64,000 nt of DNA from Tetmemena sp. SeJ-2015 (taxonomy: Eukaryota > Ciliophora > Spirotrichea > Sporadotrichida > Oxytrichidae): the NCBI GenBank assembly GCA_027382625.1, contig JAJKFJ010022837.1, positions 176,692-240,691 of the forward strand, in the 5' to 3' direction. The position numbers and the translations under genes are program-made. Under the pieces are notes generated by a model. That model worked only from the letters and a program-made list of their open reading frames with translations, did no database searches and had not been told where the DNA came from. This document shows, piece by piece, positions 58,424 through 64,000 of this stretch (position 1 is the first letter of the stretch; every line of letters starts with the position of its first letter).

Positions 58424-59251
58424 TCATAGTACCTTCTTTAGAAACTTATTAGCCTTGTTGATTTTACTATTGGCCCAGTCTTCATACTGGAAATCCCTCT
58501 CCCTCTTTAATTCATTCAAGTTGTCTACGGCTTTGCGGAAATTTTTCCTGATCTTGCGTTCATGCTCTTTAGTTTAGTGTTTGCGATAATCAAGCCAATC
58601 TAATACTGAATTCATTTAGAAAACTGGTGGGTCGTTAGTTGCATCAACAATAAAGGATTGTTTGAATGAGGAACTTAAAATTTAATCAAGGTAAAGATTT
58701 GATGGAGGAGAGGCTGATGATTTCTGGTCTACTTAGCTTGCATTCAATATTGGCATTTGGCAATCGACGCACTCTACAAAGAACTTGAGATAATTTTAGT
58801 TACTTACTTTGTTAAGAGCATTTGCAACTATACATAATATTCCATTTTTAATTATGAAACTCTCGATAAGATGCACATGCGCTTATTGAAAGGAATCATT
58901 ATTCTTGACTTAATGTGAATGAATCCTTGGCTTGATTATATCTATCCCCTCAAACTAAAAGGCAGTCTATCTGTTAATTAAATTATCACCATGTATTGTT
59001 TGCCTCTTAGCTCTGTAGTAACTATTCGCATCTAATGGAGATCTATCAAGGCCATGAACTTGTGGTAAAATGCTACCAAGGCCACCCTAACGACCTAGGC
59101 TGCCACTTAAAGCCTAGTAGCGTTATCTTTGATTCTCAAAAGCATTCCCTTCGAAATTTGGTCTGAATCTGGCTAATCGACTCTCTTCTTTTGCTTGCTC
59201 TTCTTCTATATCTACAAGCTTGTGCAGACTCTTCAAATTCTCTTTCTCCAT
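58424..59251 (-). CDS. 275-residue protein of unknown family, free of IESs
   Basis: The ORF is continuous from ATG 59249-59251 (MEKENLKSLHKLVDIEEEQA) to TGA 58424-58426 (NKANKFLKKVL). It has an acidic helical start and a Gly-rich middle (SGSLGRQGGLGSILPQVHGL). It ends in a basic coiled segment (HERKIRKNFRKAVDNLNELK). A GTAAGT...TTTGTAG segment at about 58797-58830 resembles an intron, but removing it breaks the frame, so it was kept. No domain is recognised. The lack of IESs is unusual in this window. Confidence 0.7.
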
Positions 59252-59369
59252 CTCTAACCTCAAATTATACTTTTAGATTGTTTTATTTGAAGCTGAAATA
59301 ATGAGGTGTAAGATGATTAGAAAAAATAATGTAGATTATGAAGAATGTTTGAGACTTTAGATCCGAATT

Positions 59370-60904
59370 TCAGGGCCCTTCACCTGGAGTCCAGTGTTGA
59401 CTGCAGGCTTCCTCGACATCACCCTTATAGCTTGCCTTTTGGATATGAGAGATAAAGTCTGAATAGTAGCAATAAGGGACATTGGGTGAGTAATAGTTAG
59501 GAAGAGGAATGTAGGGATCTGGATCAGAGCTTACATTTTCATTTCCATTCAGGAAGGTCTATTATCTTTTTCTCTGCTTTTGATTATTCCCTCTGTTGGC
59601 TCTAATTTTGAATCCATTCTCACAAGTATCCAATCTCAAAGGGTTGTTGTTGTAAGAAGGATGAACAAAGAAACAGTCCTGTTTCTAGAGATCTGATAAA
59701 CTCTTATTAGCTACGCATTCCTCATCAAACCTCAATTCATTTAATATATTATCAATATAAACTAGAGAATTCATAATTGAAGAAGGAGGAGTAGGGAACG
59801 TCAACTAGCTGATAATTAAGTGGATTCAGAAATGGGATACCGTTAGAAGGAGTATCATCGTGGGCATTGTATTTAAAGAATCTAAGTTCATTGGATGTGT
59901 CTTATCCAGCGATGATTTTGTCAACAATGTTTTTCATGGCTGCTAAAGGCTTAGAAAACTACTTCGTCATGAATAACTATCTACCTTTCTTAAATAAATG
60001 AAGCAATATGAATATTCTCTCCACAAGGGATTGAAAGAGTGTCTCTTTGCAATGTTCTAAGATAGTAGTATTCGGTGGAAGTGAAGTTGTACCTTCTAGG
60101 ATTTCCTTGGAAGTCTTCGCACCTGAAGAGATCTCCATAATCACTTAGAGTTGGGATAGTCAAGGCCTGAGCTTGCTGATCAGTTAAACCAAAAGCCTTT
60201 GAAATTGGATCTCTAAGGACTGTCATATAGTCATCTGTTATGTTCACATATGCTGCAGGGTCATTGCTATTGTGAACAATATAAATTTACTACTCAAAGT
60301 ATCAATTATTGTGGATCTTTCTTTCGTTGGCCCATTAGCAACCATCAAATACGGTATCATCTTAAAATCCGCGCACAATGTAGTTGAAAATTGGAATAAA
60401 CGTGTATCCATCAATCACTGCATTTACTCCAAGTTACTAATTCAGAATCTCAGAATTTCTAATTCTGAGTTTGGGCATACCTTTGCCACTTTCAATGCTA
60501 TGTTACTCACCAAGACTTAACTTATTAACCAAGCTAATCTCATTTCCCTCAGAAAATGTGGACCTCGTGGGAGGATAAAGACCCATGAGTTCTGAATAGC
60601 CGCTCTGTATAGTTCTGAATACGTCAGATGATTAGACATATATCTATTTAGGGTTGTAAGTCTGATCCAATAAGTTCTCGCTCTGAATGTATTTGAATCT
60701 ATTGTTAATTCCTTAAAGCAATCTCTATCTCATTCCTTATTGAGTTAGCATACCTGCTGTGACGTTAAATTTGCCTGGATCTGACTATCCCGAAGCTCTA
60801 GCTCCGTGCCGAGTAATCTCATATACATAAGCTAGCTTGTTGTATTTGGTTTAGACAAGATACACACCTAGGAAAAGCAGTAGCAGGATTCTTGATTACA
60901 TCAT
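59370..60904 (-). CDS. Secreted histidine acid phosphatase
   Basis: ATG 60902-60904 gives MMQSRILLLLFLGVYLVQT, a signal peptide. The catalytic motif is EITRHGARASG. Further conserved parts are VQSSDVFRTIQSGYSELMGL (the T-x-x-S-G-Y-x-x-L-x-G-L-Y-P motif) and KYNAHDDTPSNGIPFLN, the HD catalytic pair. It continues CFFVHPSYNNNPLRLDTCEN and ends CSQHWTPGEGP with TGA 59370-59372. IES pointers are CACAATA and ATGAATT; a third IES near 59945-59985 is not exactly placed. About 450 residues. The family removes phosphate from esters in lysosomes or outside the cell. Its start overlaps the TGA of the next gene upstream. Confidence 0.9.
59734..59774 (-). other. IES, pointer ATGAATT
   Basis: The pointer occurs at 59768-59774 and 59734-59740. 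Removing 34 nt joins PYSSFFNYE to LRFDEECVANK in frame. Confidence 0.85.
60268..60313 (-). other. IES, pointer CACAATA
   Basis: The pointer occurs at 60307-60313 and 60268-60274. Removing 39 nt, including an in-frame TGA, joins NERKIHN to SNDPAAYVNITD. Confidence 0.85.
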
Positions 60905-62265
60905 TATATTTAATTTTAAGAACAATATCCTTCAATTTATAATACTTTCATATTGCTGATATCTTCAAATTTGTTTGCATATTAATCTATCCTCAAAAGC
61001 TTCTCATCATTGATTCGATTTCTCTTATCGACTTTCTCAGCTGCTCTTGTTAGAAAATCTCGCTCATCTTTTAGCTTGAGTTCAATTTCTTGCTGATTGT
61101 CTCTAGTTTTCCTTACTGTGTTGATAAGCTGTCTAATTTTGACCATCTCATTATCAGCTTCTTTTTGAATATAATTTCGCTCTACCTCAAATTCCCTCCT
61201 CGCTCTATCTTCTTGTTCCTATCTACAAAATAATGATTTCAAAACATCATTCACTTACTTTCTTTTGAGCTAATCTTGAAGCTCTTGTCTTTTTTTCTCC
61301 TCTGCTTGAGCAATCTACTGCTAATAAACATTTTGAGCATAATTCTGAGCATAAGCGTGTTGCATTTGATGCATTAATTGCATAGTCTCAATGTTCTGTT
61401 TGTAATCTTAAAATTGAGTAAGGATCGATTTATCTAGGGTCTGAATATTATCCAGAGCTTACTTTGCTCGTTCTATAGATACTGCTTTGTTGTTCTGCGG
61501 AAGAGTTTAACTTTAAGGTAGATGCTTGTTGTCTGATATTAAATGAAATTTAAATGAGTAAATTATTATCTATAAATCTGATCTGTTCTTTACAAGATGA
61601 GCATCATTTCCTCTTTAAGCAAAAAGAAATTATTAGCAAAACACTTTATGCAAGTGGTTGCTATTTGCGAGGATAGGTATTCAAGGATTTAGAATACTGA
61701 TGGTTATAAGGCTATTAATCTTGCAAACCTTGAGGAATAAAATATATTAAAGAGCTTAGATTGAAGAAATATCTGCTTTATTTGGAGAGATAAATGCTGA
61801 GTGGTTAATAATTTATAGATTAGGGTCTGCTTTGACTTGGTTTACCTGAGTAAAAGAAGGCAAATGGATATTTTAGTAACCGACTTGACTCAAACCACTT
61901 CCTTAAAATTAGCTGTTTTGAGGGATGAACTAATTATGATTAATTGTTGATCCTTAAAAAGGGTTCTAATCGATAGCATTCATTGATAGATTAAGCAACT
62001 GCTTCGAATTTCTGAAACTGTTATCAATATATTTTTCCTCTGATAATTGTCTTCTAGGCGCATTAAGTTGGCTGAAGTGGATCTTAAAGTGATTAAAATT
62101 TTTCTGCAAACCTTGCTAGTTTTAGTAAGGACTTGAGTAGTCTTAGGCTTGATAAGCTTACTGTAGAGTGACATTTTGAGGTCTATGCCTTTGTGTCTCT
62201 TATATTGAAATTGGACTTCTATAAGAATTGGAGTCCTGTTTAATTAAATTTGAAATTTTATTCAT
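60901..62265 (-). CDS. Gln-rich coiled-coil protein, unknown family
   Basis: ATG 62263-62265 gives MNKISNLIKQDSNSYRSPIS and a Gln/Asn-rich N-terminal region. After an IES near 61510-61740 it continues LPQNNKAVSIERAKQALDNI and the coiled coil (AQAEEKKRQELQDQLKRK, ARREFEVERNYIQKEADNEM). A GTAAGT...TTGTAG intron at 61223-61258 lies inside the coil and splices in frame. The end is NMKVLQIEGYCSQNQIQ with TGA 60901-60903. The last 15 residues may be untranslated sequence read through TAA. The TGA overlaps the ATG of the acid phosphatase (ATGA). No named family. Confidence 0.65.
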
Positions 62266-62488
62266 AAGAGAATTTAAAAGTTACTATAGAGTTTAAAGCC
62301 CAGAGCCAAATTAAGGAAGTTGATAAGGGTTTGACAATATCATCTTAAATGTATAAATGTATTAATAATTAATTTATTCAATACATGCATTGGCTTTTAT
62401 TATGGGGATAAATTTGGATCTAGATTCGTAAATGATAATAGAATTAGAGTACTTTCTCTTTTATTGCAGATTTCTAGATTAATCCTTA

Positions 62489-63704
62489 ATGGGTGCAAGC
62501 TTGGTCTATCTAGACAGACCTAAAACTACAAAGAATATTCAACATAAAATTCATCACTTTATTTAATGCTACAAAGGAAACACTCACAGGTGTCGGCAGG
62601 AACCACAAGTTCGCTTGCTCATCTATGCAAGGCTGGCGCTTAAACATGGTAATTATCGAATTCATCAATTCTTGCCATCATTAACCCATAATCACCCACA
62701 AAACCGATCTTTTGTTTATAGGAAGATGCTCATATTTGTAATCCAAATCTAGAAAGCAACTCCAGTCTCTATGCTGTATTCGATGGGCATGGCGGTGTAG
62801 AAGTAGCTGACTTCTGCGCTCAAAATATTGAGTAGCTATTGCTCTCTCAGCAAAACTATAAAATGAAAAATTATGACATGGCCCTCCAGGATGCTTTTCT
62901 CAAGTTGGATGATATGCTCAGCACTCCCGGAGGAAAAAGGCAGTTGCTGCAAATTTAGTCTTAGCATCCTGCGCAAGTATCACCTATTGAGAGAGCACTC
63001 ATGATTGCAGGCAGAGGTAAGTTTCGAAGAAAGCTGGTCGTAAAGACATTTGATGTGTATCAGTCAGAATATGACCTTGTCTCATTTTGCTTATAGCAGA
63101 ACCCTTAAACTTGAACAATCCAAATGACCCGGCAGAAGCTAAGGGCTGCACTGCAAATGTTTTACTTATCAAGGATAAAACTCTCTTCGTAGCTAATGCT
63201 GGAGACTCTAGATGTGTGATGGCCTCCGGAGGGAAAGCTTATCCTCTTTCAACAGACCACAAGCCCTCTTTAATTTAAGAAAAGACGAGAATCCTAAGGG
63301 CAGGCTCCACAATTTCCCAGGAGGGAAGGATCGATGGTAATCTTAATCTCTCAAGGGCGATTGGAGATTTGAGGTACAAGAGGAACAAAAATATAACCCC
63401 TAAAGAGCAACCTATCACAGCCTTTCCTGATGTTAAATAGGTCTAACTTAGTCCAAACATCGACTTTATCGTGATAGGGTGCGATGGAATTTGGGAAACG
63501 AAGACGAATCAGCAAATAGTTGATTTCATTTACTAAGGCAAAAAGAAAAGGTAGCCCCTTGAAAAGATCTGTGAGAATCTCTTAGACACTTTAATTTCTC
63601 CAAATGTTCAGAGAACAGGTAAGATTATAAGTTCGCTTAAATTTATAGAGGGCAAGGGTTGTGATAATATGACTGTAATAATTATTGACTTTCAAAGTGA
63701 ATGA
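62489..63704 (+). CDS. PP2C-type protein phosphatase
   Basis: ATG 62489 gives MGASLVYLDRPKTTK, with Gly2 and Ser4 typical of N-myristoylated ciliate PP2Cs. A CTACAAAG IES then joins to ETLTGVGRNHKFACSSMQGW. The metal-binding motifs are NMEDAHI, LYAVFDGHGGVEVADF, LFVANAGDSRCVM, LNLSRAIGDLRYK, DFIVIGCDGIWE and GCDNMTVIIIDF. TGA is at 63702-63704. Three GT-AG introns: 62649-62721, 63017-63096 and 63619-63648. About 310 residues. All acidic residues for two metal ions are present, so it should be an active Mg/Mn-dependent Ser/Thr phosphatase. Confidence 0.95.
62526..62576 (+). other. IES, pointer CTACAAAG
   Basis: CTACAAAG occurs at 62526-62533 and 62569-62576. Removing 43 nt joins RPKTTK to ETLTGVGRNHKF. 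Confidence 0.9.
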
Positions 63705-64000
63705 AAAGTCGCAAAAGACTGAAGATGGTGGTACCTATATTAATAAAATCAACTTAAGACTCAAGTAAAATAAAGAAAGAATTCAATTTATTTAAGCTGT
63801 GTCTGAGCATATATAACTTCTAAACCCAATTTAAGTAAGAGTTATTTTAAAATTACCAAGGTAGGAACAAATTTAAATTTTCTTAACATTTACAATCAAT
63901 CTTGTTTGATATATAAAGATTGACTTATAAATGTAACTGAAATAAGGGCTAATTTTAAATAAAAATGATTACGTTCAGCTTTTGGTGGCACTGTTTATAT
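63705..64000. other. 3' flank of the PP2C gene
   Basis: AT-rich with no supported gene or recognisable element. Confidence 0.5.

Noticed and set aside
60272..60520. Plus-strand ORF opposite the acid phosphatase
   Set aside because: It is antisense to the RHG/HAP domain and has no family signal of its own.
1..64000. Telomere repeats, TBE-type transposase, tRNA or rRNA genes, CRISPR arrays
   Set aside because: I saw no C4A4/G4T4 blocks, no transposase or reverse-transcriptase motifs, no cloverleaf-like or rRNA sequence, and no regular repeat-spacer arrays on either strand by eye.

Overview
This window reads as germline (micronuclear) DNA of a stichotrichous spirotrich ciliate (Oxytricha, Stylonychia or Tetmemena type). 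Two things show this. First, TAA and TAG occur inside nearly every conserved gene where glutamine fits, and TGA is the only stop. Second, the reading frames are interrupted by short AT-rich segments that lack GT-AG ends and are flanked by direct repeats of about 2-14 nt. Removing a segment with one repeat copy restores the frame. These are internal eliminated sequences (IESs) with pointers between macronuclear-destined segments (MDSs). True GT-AG introns of 30-95 nt exist separately. I saw no telomeric C4A4 block, so the window is not a macronuclear nanochromosome. Species assignment is inference.

Layout. 1-4.3 kb: an end of a repeated element, a partial Gln-rich gene, and a scrambled histidine phosphatase whose MDSs lie in the order 1-3-2. 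4.3-16 kb: a run of minus-strand genes for very hydrophilic, Gln/Ser-rich, LEA-like proteins, one with a mitochondrial-type leader, several carrying many IESs. Two copies of a roughly 410-bp element with inverted ends lie at 13.07-13.49 kb (inside an IES) and 16.03-16.44 kb. 16.5-27 kb: a protein kinase with six IESs, a very long Gln-rich coiled-coil protein, and three unrecognised genes. 27-31 kb: a scrambled, inverted membrane-protein gene and a DNAJB12/14-type DnaJ. 31-38 kb: an NRF-6-like acyltransferase, a scrambled and inverted MFS transporter, and an EF-hand protein. 38.5-46.2 kb: a leucine-rich unknown and a scrambled, inverted Slo-type K+ channel. 46.2-53.8 kb: an actin-fragmin-kinase-like gene whose two halves are inverted and 6.6 kb apart, with a Rab GTPase, the proteasome subunit RPN6 and a Gln-rich gene lying between the halves. 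53.9-64 kb: an exonuclease III/APE-type nuclease with a long N-terminal extension, coiled-coil proteins, a histidine acid phosphatase and a PP2C phosphatase.

The genes do not form a pathway. What unites them is the architecture: at least five genes must be descrambled, and four of these need an inversion, before they encode protein. Coordinates of scrambled genes are given per genomic segment. Starts and small frame problems that I could not resolve are stated in each entry. All translations were read by eye.
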